The position numbers and the translations under genes were made by a program. Under the pieces are notes generated by a model that had not been told where the DNA came from, searched no databases, and saw only the letters and a list, made by a program, of their open reading frames with translations. A DNA stretch of 37,805 nt from an uncultured Alistipes sp. (GTDB lineage: Bacteria > Bacteroidota > Bacteroidia > Bacteroidales > UBA932): positions 1 through 37,805 of the forward strand of contig CALZHC010000011.1 in NCBI GenBank assembly GCA_945787505.1, in the 5' to 3' direction. This document shows, one piece after another, positions 23,987 through 33,841 of this stretch (positions are counted from its first letter, which is position 1; each line of letters starts with the position of its first letter).

Positions 23987-26107
23987 CTATTCAACTTTTA
24001 TCTCAAGGACTTCAATTTCAACCTCACCACCGGGGTATGTGATTTCTGCCTTGATTGTATGTTCTCCTGCCTGAAGAGTTACGGATGAGCCGCTTATCGC
24101 GTTTGAGTCCATGAACCATTTGACAGATTTTACAACCTTGTTGGATTGAGTGAGCTGGAGCTCGAATGTATCACCTGCCTTATATGTCTCTTTGGGTGAT
24201 ACAATTACATTGAATCCCAATTCATAGAATGCGTTATCTGATGATAATTCAGACAATTTGATGTTCAGTTCCTTCTTTCCTCCGGCAATATTTACAACCT
24301 GAGTGAAGTCTGCAAGTCCACCGTAAGAGCACCTTATCAGGAAGTTTTCTTCATTGCACCCTGCTAAATCGATTTCATAAGCTCCCTTGTCGTCGCTCTT
24401 TACAACGAAGCCGCCTTGTGCAGATGCGAAGGTTGAAGCAGTCAGAATGGAAACTTCAGATTCGTCGACAGGGTAGACGGTAACGATTGCATCCTGAAGG
24501 GGATTTCCTTTCTTGTTCTTCACAGTACCAAAGATAGCTTTGACTCCACCGGCCTTGAGTGTGAATGAAACTTCACCGTTGTAGGTAATATCGGTAAGGT
24601 CGTATCCGGTAGGATCTCCTTTCCAGTCCAATGCACCCTGATTGGTGGTTCCGGTAAATGATGTCTTGTTGCTTCTTCCGGGGAATACAAGGTCTGTATT
24701 GTAGTAGTAGCCATTGTCATTCTCAGGAACAGATTCAATCAGGTCGAAACACTGGTGATCCTTGTAGTCATTAATACCGTTCCAATAATCCCATCTGTTT
24801 TTCGCTGTCATTCCGAATACGTTGTTGTTCGACTGGTCAACGTGATAGATTGCAAGTCCGCCTGCCTCTATACCTTTGTCCCATCCCTGTTCATTACGGC
24901 ATTCGTACATGTAGTACTCTCCGGGATTTGCAGTGGGAGTGTAGTATGCCTTGTTATTCTGGATAGGCTCAAGGGTGTGTGTGCCTGATGTTTCCAGAGG
25001 AATAAGTTCATCCATCCATCCGAGCAGTATCCTTTCTACACCGTTGAGGTAGGGGGGAGTAGCGCTGTTGTTGTTATAGCTACCACCACTCATGAGTGAA
25101 AGGTTTCCGATTCCGGCAGCCATTCCGTTCTGTTCGTAGTCTGTATCGTAGAAGTCAGGAAGTCCGATTACGTGGCCGAACTCGTGGCAGAATGTTCCGA
25201 TGTGGGCAAGATCCTTTCCATAAGCACCGCTGTATTCAGAGGTACATGCATATTTTTTGATCTTCACACCGTCACAGGATACTGTTCCGGGTCTGTAGAG
25301 TTCCCATTTGTGAGGCCATATATAGTCGCTGCCAGCTCCTTCTGCTTCATTATGTCCTGCATAGAAGAAGAAAACGTTGTCTACATAACCGTCTTTATCG
25401 GTATCGTACTGTGAGAAGTCAAGCTCCGAGTCTATGAGTTTGCAGGCCTCTGCGAGGAGATAGTCTGCTTTTTCATCGCTGCCTCCTCCGTAGTATGCGT
25501 AGCCCTTTGAACACTGTACGGGACCGTATACATCGAATTGAGGGTTGAATACTCCATTGGAGTTTTCGTTGTAGTAGTCGTATGCAGATCCTGTAGCTCC
25601 GTTTTTGTTGTAACCCTTTTCATTAAGAAGGTTGGTAAAGGCCTGAACAGGGTTGTCTACTGTAAACTGGAGATCTTTGAATTCAATCAGAAGTACCAAT
25701 GCCTTGAAATCTCCCTTTGTGTTGATTCCGCTGGCGAGAGCCTTGTTGAATGCCTGCTTTTTTGCCTGGGCAGCCATTATTGCAGCTGCAGGGGGAGTTA
25801 CATTGTTATCTGAAGAAAAAGCAAAGGATGATGCGGATGTAGAGACCCTGCTGGTGGTAGGGACTACAGAACCATCTGCATTGAAATCTCCGTAGTAGTA
25901 GAAGCCGTCTGCACCTTTGGTTACAAGTCTTCCGCCTGATGTGGTCCAATTGAGGAATTCGTCACCGTGCATCTGAATGGTGATGGTGGTACCGTCAGGC
26001 TGCATTACCTGTACAGGTGTGGGCTTTGCAGGTACTGCAAAAGCTGTGAATGATATTCCTATGAGCAGTAACAATACTGCGGATATGGTTGATATAATTC
26101 TTTTCAT
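23987..26107 (-). CDS. Secreted M6-family metalloprotease
   Basis: 706 residues. A signal peptide (1-~25, VLLLLIGISFTAFA) is followed by a propeptide-like region (~30-130), then the M6 catalytic domain (~135-410) with zinc motif His308-Glu309-Phe-Gly-His312-x-x-Gly-x-x-Asp318 (CHEFGHVIGLPDFYD) and a probable calcium loop DTDKDGYVDN (235-244). A carboxypeptidase-D-like regulatory beta domain follows (~530-620, FGTVKNKKGNPLQDAIVTVYP) and a final Ig-like domain ends in ...IEVLEIKVE. No typical C-terminal type IX sorting domain is evident. M6 is the immune inhibitor A/PrtV group, which degrades host or environmental proteins. It follows the BACON lipoprotein gene after 4 bases. Confidence 0.92.
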   Translation of the reverse strand: MKRIISTISAVLLLLIGISFTAFAVPAKPTPVQVMQPDGTTITIQMHGDEFLNWTTSGGRLVTKGADGFYYYGDFNADGSVVPTTSRVSTSASSFAFSSDNNVTPPAAAIMAAQAKKQAFNKALASGINTKGDFKALVLLIEFKDLQFTVDNPVQAFTNLLNEKGYNKNGATGSAYDYYNENSNGVFNPQFDVYGPVQCSKGYAYYGGGSDEKADYLLAEACKLIDSELDFSQYDTDKDGYVDNVFFFYAGHNEAEGAGSDYIWPHKWELYRPGTVSCDGVKIKKYACTSEYSGAYGKDLAHIGTFCHEFGHVIGLPDFYDTDYEQNGMAAGIGNLSLMSGGSYNNNSATPPYLNGVERILLGWMDELIPLETSGTHTLEPIQNNKAYYTPTANPGEYYMYECRNEQGWDKGIEAGGLAIYHVDQSNNNVFGMTAKNRWDYWNGINDYKDHQCFDLIESVPENDNGYYYNTDLVFPGRSNKTSFTGTTNQGALDWKGDPTGYDLTDITYNGEVSFTLKAGGVKAIFGTVKNKKGNPLQDAIVTVYPVDESEVSILTASTFASAQGGFVVKSDDKGAYEIDLAGCNEENFLIRCSYGGLADFTQVVNIAGGKKELNIKLSELSSDNAFYELGFNVIVSPKETYKAGDTFELQLTQSNKVVKSVKWFMDSNAISGSSVTLQAGEHTIKAEITYPGGEVEIEVLEIKVE

Positions 26108-26111
26108 AACA

Positions 26112-27098
26112 CTATTCAGTTTTGATAATCAGTCCATTATTGTTCGTATGATCGAAAAGGTAGATCAATCCTGACTCTTTCTTTTCGATTGAGAAACTGC
26201 TTGTAGAGCTTGAAATCTCGTTAGAGTTCAGGTTCTCGGTAACAGAGATAACTATATCTTTGTCTGTATCAAAACTTTGTGCACAGATGTCAGCTTTGAT
26301 GAATTTGGTGCCTGAGGTGATTCGGAAAGTCTTGATTTCTCCTTTGTCACTGTAGGCATACTGTGAAGTGAATCTGGTGTAAGAGAGTTCACTACTGTTT
26401 CCTCCTTTCCAAATGTAGTAGCCGGGAAAACTCTTTTCCAAGAACTCGCTGTAGGCTTTGTTGAAACCTTCCTGATATACTTGTATAGTATCGGCTTTCA
26501 CTCCATTTTCAGACGAGAGGATTACAAGTGCCTCTCTGGGCTGTTGGTCATTGTTTGCTTTGGCAGTCACCAGGATTGTTGATTCCTTGTATTCTGCCTT
26601 TGCTGTGGCTTCAGTGGCTTCAACCCAATTGTCTGAACAGGTAATCTTGAAATCGAAGTTGGATGAAATTCTAACCTCCTGTGTGCCACCTTTTGCAAGG
26701 AAGCGAAGAGTATCAGTAGTATTGATGATATCAATGCAGCTGAGCTGTCTGACATATAGGGTATCAATATCGTTTTGACACGAAAAGAGAATCTTACCCA
26801 CTCTTTCATTTTCCGAGGTATTGGCTTGGGCACGGAATGAAAAAGTAGTTTTGTTGTACTCAGCGGCCTTTGTACCATTGTTATTTGAAATCCATTCCGA
26901 ACCTGGTTCGATTGAGACTGTCACGTCTCCAAGGGATTCCACTTGTGCAGAGAATACACCGCCGTTGGGGTTTACTGTGATTTCGGTTTTAGTAAGATTC
27001 ACTTGCTGCTCGGAACCGGCCTTCTCCTTACATGAGGCAAGGAGAAGGACAGCTACCATGCATGCAGCAGTGACAAATCGGAAATTTGATTTTGCCAT
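26112..27098 (-). CDS. BACON-domain lipoprotein
   Basis: 328 residues. The N-terminus is a lipoprotein signal with lipobox LLASC, Cys23. Two BACON-like beta domains are seen: ~35-120 (EITVNPNGGVFSAQV...SEWISNN...RVGKILFSCQNDIDTLYVRQ) and ~130-212 (FLAKGGTQEVRISSNFDFKITCSDNWVE...PREALVILSSENGVKADTIQVYQEG). The last ~115 residues (from FNKAYSEFLEK) match no family I recognise; they look beta-rich. BACON domains occur on Bacteroidetes surface proteins that bind glycans, glycoproteins or partner proteins. Close coupling to the M6 protease suggests a surface partner, anchor or regulator for it; that is inference. Confidence 0.87.
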   Translation of the reverse strand: MAKSNFRFVTAACMVAVLLLASCKEKAGSEQQVNLTKTEITVNPNGGVFSAQVESLGDVTVSIEPGSEWISNNNGTKAAEYNKTTFSFRAQANTSENERVGKILFSCQNDIDTLYVRQLSCIDIINTTDTLRFLAKGGTQEVRISSNFDFKITCSDNWVEATEATAKAEYKESTILVTAKANNDQQPREALVILSSENGVKADTIQVYQEGFNKAYSEFLEKSFPGYYIWKGGNSSELSYTRFTSQYAYSDKGEIKTFRITSGTKFIKADICAQSFDTDKDIVISVTENLNSNEISSSTSSFSIEKKESGLIYLFDHTNNNGLIIKTE

Positions 27099-27112
27099 CT
27101 GTTTTGTTTTAA

Positions 27113-29935
27113 TTATTTAATGACAGGGATAAGGTTTCTGTCTCCGTAGCCATTGTCAACTCTTGCTACGAAAGGCCAGAATTTGTTGTCTCTAATCCAC
27201 TTGAGAGGATATGCAGCTTTTTCGCGGGAGTAAGGATGTGACCAGTTGTCGGCACATACTTCTTCGGCTGTGTGAGGTGCATTTTTGAGAACGTTGTCGT
27301 TCTTGTCTGCAGTTCCGTTCTTGATCTCTTCGCATTCTGCTTTGATTGCGAACATTGTTTCAATGAAACGATCAAGTTCTTCAAGTGATTCACTCTCTGT
27401 AGGCTCGATCATAAGTGTCTCGTGTACAGGGAATGAGAGGGTAGGAGCATGAAATCCGTAGTCCATGAGTCTCTTTGCGATGTCTGTAGCGTCAACTCCA
27501 TATTCGGCCTTGAAGTTCTGAAGGTCGACGATACATTCGTGAGCCACTCTTCCGGTTACTCCTGTGTAGTAAATCTTGAACTCTTTAGAGAGTCTTGTTG
27601 CCATGTAGTTCGCGTTGAGGATAGCCATTTCTGTCGCTCTGCGTACTCCCTGGCGACCTAACATCTTGATGTATGCATGGGTGATAGGAGCAAGTAGAGG
27701 GCTTCCGTAAGGTGCTGCAGCTACTGCTTCAACTCCCTTGCCACCGCAATCTGTCACTACAGGGTGACCGGGAAGGTAAGGTGCAAGGTGTCCTGCAACG
27801 CAGATGGCGCCTACTCCGGGACCACCGCCGCCGTGAGGCATTGCAAAGGTCTTGTGAAGGTTGAGGTGACATACATCAGCACCGATAAATCCGGGGTTGG
27901 TGATACCTACCTGACCATTCATGTTGGCACCGTCCATGTATACCTGACCACCGTTTTCGTGGATAATCTTGCAGATTTCTCTGATCTGTACTTCAAATAC
28001 ACCGTGAGTTGAAGGGTATGTAATCATCATACCTGCAAGACTCTCCTTATTGGCAATCGCTTTTTCGCGAAGTTCTTCTACATTTATGTTTCCATGTTCA
28101 TCACATCCTACAAGAACAATGTCAAAACCTGCCATTGCAGCGCTGGCGGGGTTGGTTCCATGTGCGGATGTAGGGATGATGATTTTGTTTCTCTGTGTCT
28201 CTCCTTTTGCTTCAAGGTATCCTCTGATGGTCATCAGACCTGCATATTCACCGGCAGATCCGGCATTGGGTTGAAGAGAACATTTTTCGAATCCGGTGAT
28301 GACGCAAAGGTCATTTTCCAGTTCCTTGAGGATGGTGAGGTATCCTTCAGCCTGTTCTGCGGGAGCAAACGGATGGACATTGGTGAGTTCTGACCAGCTC
28401 AGAGGAAGCATTTCTGCAGCAGCGTTGAGCTTCATAGTACATGAACCCAGTGGAATCATGGAGTGGGTGAGTGAGATATCTCTCCTTTCGAGTTTCTTGA
28501 TATATCTCATCATTTCTGTCTCAGAGTGGTATTTGTTGAATACACTCTCTGTCAGGAATGAGGATTCACGTTTGCAGTAGATATCTTCAGGGTTATAGTT
28601 CGCACAAGAGAGTTCGAGTCCGAAGATAGATGCTATCTTGCGTGCTTCTTCGCAGTTTGAAAGCTCGTCGAATGAAATCTGGACACATTTTTCGCAAGGG
28701 TAGTAGAAATTGATTTTCTGAGCTTCTGCCTTCTGGCGGATTGAAGCGGTATCTACACCTTCTATTCTGATGGTGTCGAAGAAGTTTTCGTTGGTCAGTC
28801 TGTATCCTGCTCTCTTGAGGGCATCAGCTACTACATGGGCATATTTGTAACCGTTCATCGCTATTTCAGCAATTCCTTTAGGACCGTGGTATGCAGCGTA
28901 CATTCCTGACATTACAGCCATCAGGGCAGTTGCTGTACAGATGTTGGAAGTTGCTTTTTCCCTCTTGATGTGCTGTTCACGTGTCTGGAGTGCAAGACGG
29001 AAACCCGGATTGCCGAGTCTGTCTACGGAAAGGCCTATGATACGACCGGGAAGGTTTCTCTTGTATTTGTCACAAGTGGTCATCCAGCCTGCTGTGGGAC
29101 CACCAAAGCCCATTGCCAGACCGAATCTCTGTGCAGTACCCAGAGCAATGTCTGCGCCCCATGCTGCAGGTTCTTTCAGAACAGCAAGTGAGAGCAGGTC
29201 GCAATATGCTGCAACAAGGATTCCAGCAGCGTGTGCCTTTTCACAGAATTCAGAGTAGTCGCGTACCTGACCGTCAGCAGCGGGGTACTGAAGGAGAGCG
29301 CCATAGCAAAGTGGAGCAAAGCCGTTTTCAAGAACTTCTTTCCAATCGCCTGTGATGATTTCGATGCCAAGGCCTTTGGCTCTGGTCTTTACGACAGAGA
29401 GTACCTGGGGGAAGATGTTCTTGTCAACGAAGAACTGGTTCTTGCCGGCCTTAACAGCGTCGCGGGAACGAAGTTCGTAGATCATTCTCATAGCCTCACC
29501 GGCTGCAGTAGCATCGTCAAGCATCGAGCAGTTGGACATTGCAAAGCCTGTGAGTGATGAGATCATTGTCTGGAAGTTGATAAGAGCTTCAAGACGGCCC
29601 TGTGAAATTTCTGCCTGATAGGGTGTGTATGAGGTGTACCAGGAGGGATTTTCAAAGATATTTCTGGTGATAACCGGTAAAGAGGCTGTTCCGTAGAAAC
29701 CCAGACCAATCATAGATCTGAAGTTCTTGTTCAAAGAAGCAATCTCTTTAAGTCTTGTGAGGTAGTCATTTTCGCTAACACCCTGTTCAAGGCTAAGTTC
29801 CTCTTTCAAGAGGATATCTGAAGGGATTGTCTGACGGATAAGTTCATCCATTGAGCCGACTCCGATAACATCAAGCATCTGCTGAACTTGAGATTCTCTC
29901 GGACCGTTGTGTCTTTCAACAAATTTGAGTGGCAT
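27113..29935 (-). CDS. gcvP: Glycine decarboxylase (P-protein), single-chain
   Basis: 940 residues in one chain, holding both halves that are split into GcvPA/GcvPB in some bacteria. The start KFVERHNGPRESQVQQML is typical. The PLP-binding Lys695 is in CHLNLHKTFAMPHGGGGPG, and the C-terminal half also has MIPLGSCTMKLNAAAEM and AHGTNPASAAMAGFDIV. It decarboxylates glycine and passes the aminomethyl group to the lipoyl H-protein (GcvH). The genes for H- and T-proteins are not in this window. Only 14 bases separate it from the downstream BACON lipoprotein gene, where no promoter box was seen. Confidence 0.97.
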   Translation of the reverse strand: MPLKFVERHNGPRESQVQQMLDVIGVGSMDELIRQTIPSDILLKEELSLEQGVSENDYLTRLKEIASLNKNFRSMIGLGFYGTASLPVITRNIFENPSWYTSYTPYQAEISQGRLEALINFQTMISSLTGFAMSNCSMLDDATAAGEAMRMIYELRSRDAVKAGKNQFFVDKNIFPQVLSVVKTRAKGLGIEIITGDWKEVLENGFAPLCYGALLQYPAADGQVRDYSEFCEKAHAAGILVAAYCDLLSLAVLKEPAAWGADIALGTAQRFGLAMGFGGPTAGWMTTCDKYKRNLPGRIIGLSVDRLGNPGFRLALQTREQHIKREKATSNICTATALMAVMSGMYAAYHGPKGIAEIAMNGYKYAHVVADALKRAGYRLTNENFFDTIRIEGVDTASIRQKAEAQKINFYYPCEKCVQISFDELSNCEEARKIASIFGLELSCANYNPEDIYCKRESSFLTESVFNKYHSETEMMRYIKKLERRDISLTHSMIPLGSCTMKLNAAAEMLPLSWSELTNVHPFAPAEQAEGYLTILKELENDLCVITGFEKCSLQPNAGSAGEYAGLMTIRGYLEAKGETQRNKIIIPTSAHGTNPASAAMAGFDIVLVGCDEHGNINVEELREKAIANKESLAGMMITYPSTHGVFEVQIREICKIIHENGGQVYMDGANMNGQVGITNPGFIGADVCHLNLHKTFAMPHGGGGPGVGAICVAGHLAPYLPGHPVVTDCGGKGVEAVAAAPYGSPLLAPITHAYIKMLGRQGVRRATEMAILNANYMATRLSKEFKIYYTGVTGRVAHECIVDLQNFKAEYGVDATDIAKRLMDYGFHAPTLSFPVHETLMIEPTESESLEELDRFIETMFAIKAECEEIKNGTADKNDNVLKNAPHTAEEVCADNWSHPYSREKAAYPLKWIRDNKFWPFVARVDNGYGDRNLIPVIK

Positions 29936-29981
29936 AGTTGTGTGTTTTATTATTAAATATGTGTTGTTCTAAAATAGCTTT

Positions 29982-29989
29982 CAAAGTTA
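29982..29989 (-). promoter_or_regulatory. -7 promoter box of gcvP
   Basis: TAACTTTG (minus strand, 29989-29982) matches TAnnTTTG, and lies in the 65-base gap between rodA and gcvP. A TTG 25 bases upstream is further than usual, so the call is moderate. It also suggests a leader of about 40 bases; no glycine riboswitch fold was recognised and the gap is too short for one. Confidence 0.45.
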
Positions 29990-30000
29990 AAACTTTTTTT

Positions 30001-31428
30001 CTATTTCCATCTCTCAATATCAAGTCTGAGGAAAATAAATATCAGAACTGTAAATGTCAGGAAAGAAGAACCACCGTAACTGATGAGCGGAAGAGGGATG
30101 CCCACCACCGGCATTATGCCCAAAGTCATACCTATGTTGGTGAAGACGTGGATGAAGAGGTATGATGCTGTGCAGTATCCGAAAACCCTGTTGAACTTCT
30201 CCTTCTGTTTCTCTGCAGTCATGATGATAGAGCAGATGAGAATAGTGTATATAAGGACGACAGATAGGGAACCTACAAATCCCCACTCTTCGCCTATCGT
30301 GCAGAATATGAAGTCTGTACCCTGTTCAGGAACAAAGTCGAACTTGGTCTGTGTACCATTTAGGAAGCCCTTTCCGAGCAACCCTCCCGACCCGATGGCT
30401 ATTCTGGACTGGTGGACATTGTATCCTGCTCCCTGCAGGTCGTTGGAGATTCCAAGCAGGTTCTCGATTCTGTCCCTATGGTGGTCTTTGAGAAGGTTGT
30501 CAAATATAAAATCTGTAGAGAATATAAATGCGATATAGAGAACATATATGGCACAGATAATCTTCAGTACCCTATTTCTCTCCTTTGCGGCCTTGAACCA
30601 TATAATAACCCCGATAATTGCCACTATCCCTATGAGAATGTATTCAATAGGAAAGTCCTTGGCGGTCTTGGAGAGCAGACTGCTCTTCATCATGGCAGGA
30701 ATAAAGGCAGATGCCAAAATGAAAACAAGGTAGGACAATGAGACTTTGACCTTGTGTGAAGAGATGAAAGTATGGAAAAGTCCTGCAAGTGCCGTCAATA
30801 CAAGTATGGAGACAAATGGAGAAAATTTCAATGTGATCAAAAACAATGTGACAGCTAAAAAAGCCAGAACTATGAACCATCCCGAGAGACCCTCTCTATA
30901 TAGCATGAAAATCAGACCGCAATAGACAAGGATAGTACCAACGTCGGGTTCGAGGGCAATCAGAAACACCGGAACGAGAATGATTGCAGCAGTCCTGAGC
31001 AGGTCCTTGGGGTTAGTGATTTTGTAGCCATATCTGCTCATCGCGCTTGATAGGAGCAGGGCCGTGGTAATTTTCGAAAATTCAGAGGGCTGGATTCCCA
31101 GTCCTGCTATCATAAGCCATGACTTCGAGCCGTTGATCTCCCTACCTACTATCAGAACGGCGACAAGCAGTATTGTAACTCCTATACTGAGCCACGGTGA
31201 GACAATAGGGTAAATCTTGGGATTAATTATAAATAGTATGCTCAAGGCAAGGATGGCAGCAGCGCCAATCCATACAAACTGCATCCCGCTGCGTGTGTCA
31301 AGGGAAAATAGTGAGTCGGCACTCTCGCTGAAGGTGGCGGCATAGATATTCACCCAACCGATAGTAATCAGAAGAATGTAGCAGATGATAATTGTCCAAT
31401 TCAGTTTTGAATAGATGGCGCCTCTCAT
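30001..31428 (-). CDS. rodA: Peptidoglycan glycosyltransferase RodA
   Basis: 475 residues with about ten or more membrane helices, SEDS family. Signature stretches include NGSKSWLMIAGLGIQPSEFSKI, IALEPDVGTILV, HQSRIAIGSGGLLGKGFLNGTQTKFDFVPEQGTDFIFCTIGEEWGFVG and the C-terminal GIPLPLISYGGSSFLTF. RodA polymerises glycan strands during cell elongation and works as a pair with PBP2. Its start overlaps the mrdA stop as ATGA, so both partners are translated together. Bacteroidetes RodA proteins have the extra helices between ~230 and 310 seen here, which makes it longer than the ~370 residues of E. coli. Confidence 0.96.
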   Translation of the reverse strand: MRGAIYSKLNWTIIICYILLITIGWVNIYAATFSESADSLFSLDTRSGMQFVWIGAAAILALSILFIINPKIYPIVSPWLSIGVTILLVAVLIVGREINGSKSWLMIAGLGIQPSEFSKITTALLLSSAMSRYGYKITNPKDLLRTAAIILVPVFLIALEPDVGTILVYCGLIFMLYREGLSGWFIVLAFLAVTLFLITLKFSPFVSILVLTALAGLFHTFISSHKVKVSLSYLVFILASAFIPAMMKSSLLSKTAKDFPIEYILIGIVAIIGVIIWFKAAKERNRVLKIICAIYVLYIAFIFSTDFIFDNLLKDHHRDRIENLLGISNDLQGAGYNVHQSRIAIGSGGLLGKGFLNGTQTKFDFVPEQGTDFIFCTIGEEWGFVGSLSVVLIYTILICSIIMTAEKQKEKFNRVFGYCTASYLFIHVFTNIGMTLGIMPVVGIPLPLISYGGSSFLTFTVLIFIFLRLDIERWK

Positions 31429-33305
31429 TTTTTCTTGTTTTTAACCGGTCTTACATAGTCGGGGCTTGCCGGAACCTTGTGAAGAAGATTTGCATTTATC
31501 ATCCTCTCTTCAAGATATTTCCGTTCGGGAGAAATCTCCCCCTGAAGATACTTCTCTACCATCAGAGATGCAATCGGGGCAGCCCATGTTGCACCGAAGC
31601 CGGCATTTTCCACATATACTGCAATAGCTATTTTGGGATCCTCCCTCGGAGCAAAACATACAAAGACAGCGTGTTCATCTCCATGAGGATTCTCAGCCGT
31701 ACCGGTCTTGCCGCAAATATCAAGCCCTTTCACGGCTGCAATTCGTGCTGTGGCGCCTGAACCGTATGGGGCATTGACTGCCATGTACATCCCGTCTATC
31801 ACCTTTTCGAAGCATGTGGTATCTACCAATGTATAGTGCCGTTCTTTATATATGTTGTCTATAGAGTCATTGCCATGATCTCTGACAATGTGAGGAATTC
31901 TGTACCATCCTCTGTTGGCAATTGTAGCAGCAAGATTTGCCAGATGGAGAGGGGTACATCCCAGTTCACCCTGACCTATGGAGAGGGAGATGATGGTCAG
32001 TGCCTTCCACCCGCCTTTGCCGTATATTTTGTTGTAAGTAGAACTTGATGGGAGAAAACCGCTTCTCTCTGAGGGAAAGTCAGAGCCGAGTCTGGTCCCG
32101 AAACCGAAACTCTTCACATATTCGTACCAGGCCTCGAAGGCCTCCTCCTCATTTTTGTATTTAGGATTTTCCAGAATTGACCTGAAAACATAACAGTAGT
32201 ATGAATTGCAAGAGGCCATAATAGACTGTTCCAGATTCATTGGTGAAGGATGGGCATGGCATCCTACAGTTATTCCTCTGGCCGAATAACCATTATGACA
32301 AGGGTAGGTGGTCGAAGGACGTACTACCCCCTCCTGAAGTCCGATAAGAGCATTTACAAGCTTGAATACTGAGCCTGGCGGCTGTGGTGACATTACCGCC
32401 CTGTTGAACATAGGCTTGAAAGGGTCGCTTGATATGCTTTGGAAATGTTTGCCCATCTCTCCCAAAACAGAGACGTCGATACCTGGACTTGAGATCATCG
32501 AGAGAATCTCGCCCGTGGAGGGCTCTATGGCGATGACAGAACCGACCTTGTTCTTCATTAACATCTCCCCGTAGCTTTGCAGATGGGCATCGATGGTCGA
32601 GATGACATCCTCTCCCGGGACTGCAGGCTTGTCGTACATTCCATCCATATACGAGGAATGAAGACGGTTGCGGGAATCCCTGAGGAAAATAGAATATCCC
32701 TTTTCTCCACGGAGCATCTTTTCGCATACCTCTTCGATACCGGTACGTCCCACATAGTCTCCTTGTGAATATTCAGGATGTTTATTGAGATAATCTGGGT
32801 CTGTTTCGGTTACATAGCCTAACAGGTTTCCTCCTGCATTAAATGGATATGATCTGGTAGTGTGTGCCACTCCGAGGAACTGGGGAAACTTGTGGTGGTT
32901 CTCTAGAAACAGCGTGTACTGTTCCTGTGATACTTGCTTAAGGAATGTTACGGTACGATACCCGATTTTAGACCTGTACATCCTGTAGCGTTTGAATGTC
33001 TCGCGGACATCTGTAGGTTCTATGGAAAAGATATTGCAGAGTGCAAGGGTGTCGAAATCCTTTACAAAGATTGGAGTGACCAGAATATCGTAGGTGCTCT
33101 TGTTCCCAACTATTACCTCCCTGTTTCTGTCCAGAATTCTTCCCCTTGCCGGGTATCTGGTCTGATAATAGAGAGCATTGTTCTGTGCCGAAACCTTATA
33201 GCTCTGGTCAATAAGCTGTATTCTGATCAGCTGTACAATAATGATAGCCATGAAAGCTATCACTCCAATTATCAGGTATCTGGAACGGTTTGAACCTTTT
33301 TGCAT
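31425..33305 (-). CDS. mrdA: Penicillin-binding protein 2 (elongation transpeptidase)
   Basis: 626 residues. One N-terminal membrane anchor (~9-30, SRYLIIGVIAFMAIIIVQLI) is followed by the PBP dimerisation domain (RYPARGRILDRNREVI; YVGRTGIEEVCEKMLRGEKG) and the transpeptidase domain with active Ser312 and Lys315 (GSVFK), the SxN motif Ser365-Cys-Asn367, and Lys533-Thr-Gly (CGKTGTAENP). All three class B motifs are intact. It cross-links the lateral wall made by RodA. It follows mreD after 9 bases. Confidence 0.96.
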   Translation of the reverse strand: MQKGSNRSRYLIIGVIAFMAIIIVQLIRIQLIDQSYKVSAQNNALYYQTRYPARGRILDRNREVIVGNKSTYDILVTPIFVKDFDTLALCNIFSIEPTDVRETFKRYRMYRSKIGYRTVTFLKQVSQEQYTLFLENHHKFPQFLGVAHTTRSYPFNAGGNLLGYVTETDPDYLNKHPEYSQGDYVGRTGIEEVCEKMLRGEKGYSIFLRDSRNRLHSSYMDGMYDKPAVPGEDVISTIDAHLQSYGEMLMKNKVGSVIAIEPSTGEILSMISSPGIDVSVLGEMGKHFQSISSDPFKPMFNRAVMSPQPPGSVFKLVNALIGLQEGVVRPSTTYPCHNGYSARGITVGCHAHPSPMNLEQSIMASCNSYYCYVFRSILENPKYKNEEEAFEAWYEYVKSFGFGTRLGSDFPSERSGFLPSSSTYNKIYGKGGWKALTIISLSIGQGELGCTPLHLANLAATIANRGWYRIPHIVRDHGNDSIDNIYKERHYTLVDTTCFEKVIDGMYMAVNAPYGSGATARIAAVKGLDICGKTGTAENPHGDEHAVFVCFAPREDPKIAIAVYVENAGFGATWAAPIASLMVEKYLQGEISPERKYLEERMINANLLHKVPASPDYVRPVKNKKK

Positions 33306-33314
33306 AAAATTCTG

Positions 33315-33833
33315 TTACTGTCTTGGGTTGTTGGTGCACAAGTTGAACAAAAGCATTGAAATGGCCGTGTTTACAGGGACAGAGATGGCGAACCTGGTAA
33401 GGTTGAACAAAAACGATGCGCTACCCATCGAATCAAGGAATATGTAGCACAGTTCGTACAGCGCTATCAAGAGTACTGAATAAATCAGGAAACTGACCTG
33501 CCCCGTAACAAGAACCGATGGTCTCTTCTCCTTCTCTATAATATCTTTACCGACTACCGCTTTTATTATCCTGCCGCGCAATAACCCCGCAAATGTGAGT
33601 GAGGCGCTATTCAGACCGATAATGCCACCGCCAAGAAAGTCAGCCACTAAACCTGCCACGAAACTGACCAGAAGGACTGCAGGAGTGCTGCTTTTATAAG
33701 GCATCCGAAGTATGATAAAAGGGAGGAAAGATATGAGCACATACCTGCTTATATCTACAAATGAATCTGTGATACCTTGTGCAAGTATAAGGATGAATGC
33801 TGTCAGGTAAATTTGCAATGTCGTCGATTTCAT
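33315..33833 (-). CDS. mreD: Rod shape-determining protein MreD
   Basis: 172 residues, small and strongly hydrophobic with about five membrane helices (QIYLTAFILILAQGI, YVLISFLPFIIL, AVLLVSFVAGLVADFLGGG and others). The loop VADFLGGGIIGLNSASLTFAGLLRG resembles the MreD family, where sequence identity is generally low; the position between mreC and mrdA makes the call firm. It links the MreB filament through MreC to the wall synthases in the inner membrane. Confidence 0.88.
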   Translation of the reverse strand: MKSTTLQIYLTAFILILAQGITDSFVDISRYVLISFLPFIILRMPYKSSTPAVLLVSFVAGLVADFLGGGIIGLNSASLTFAGLLRGRIIKAVVGKDIIEKEKRPSVLVTGQVSFLIYSVLLIALYELCYIFLDSMGSASFLFNLTRFAISVPVNTAISMLLFNLCTNNPRQ

Positions 33834-33841
33834 CTTCCTCT

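Noticed and set aside
29936..30000. Glycine riboswitch before gcvP
   Set aside because: The 65-base gap is too short and lacks the conserved purine-rich cores of a glycine aptamer.
30083..30538. 151-codon reading frame antisense to rodA
   Set aside because: It is a mirror of membrane-helix codons in rodA, with no start context and no recognisable domain.
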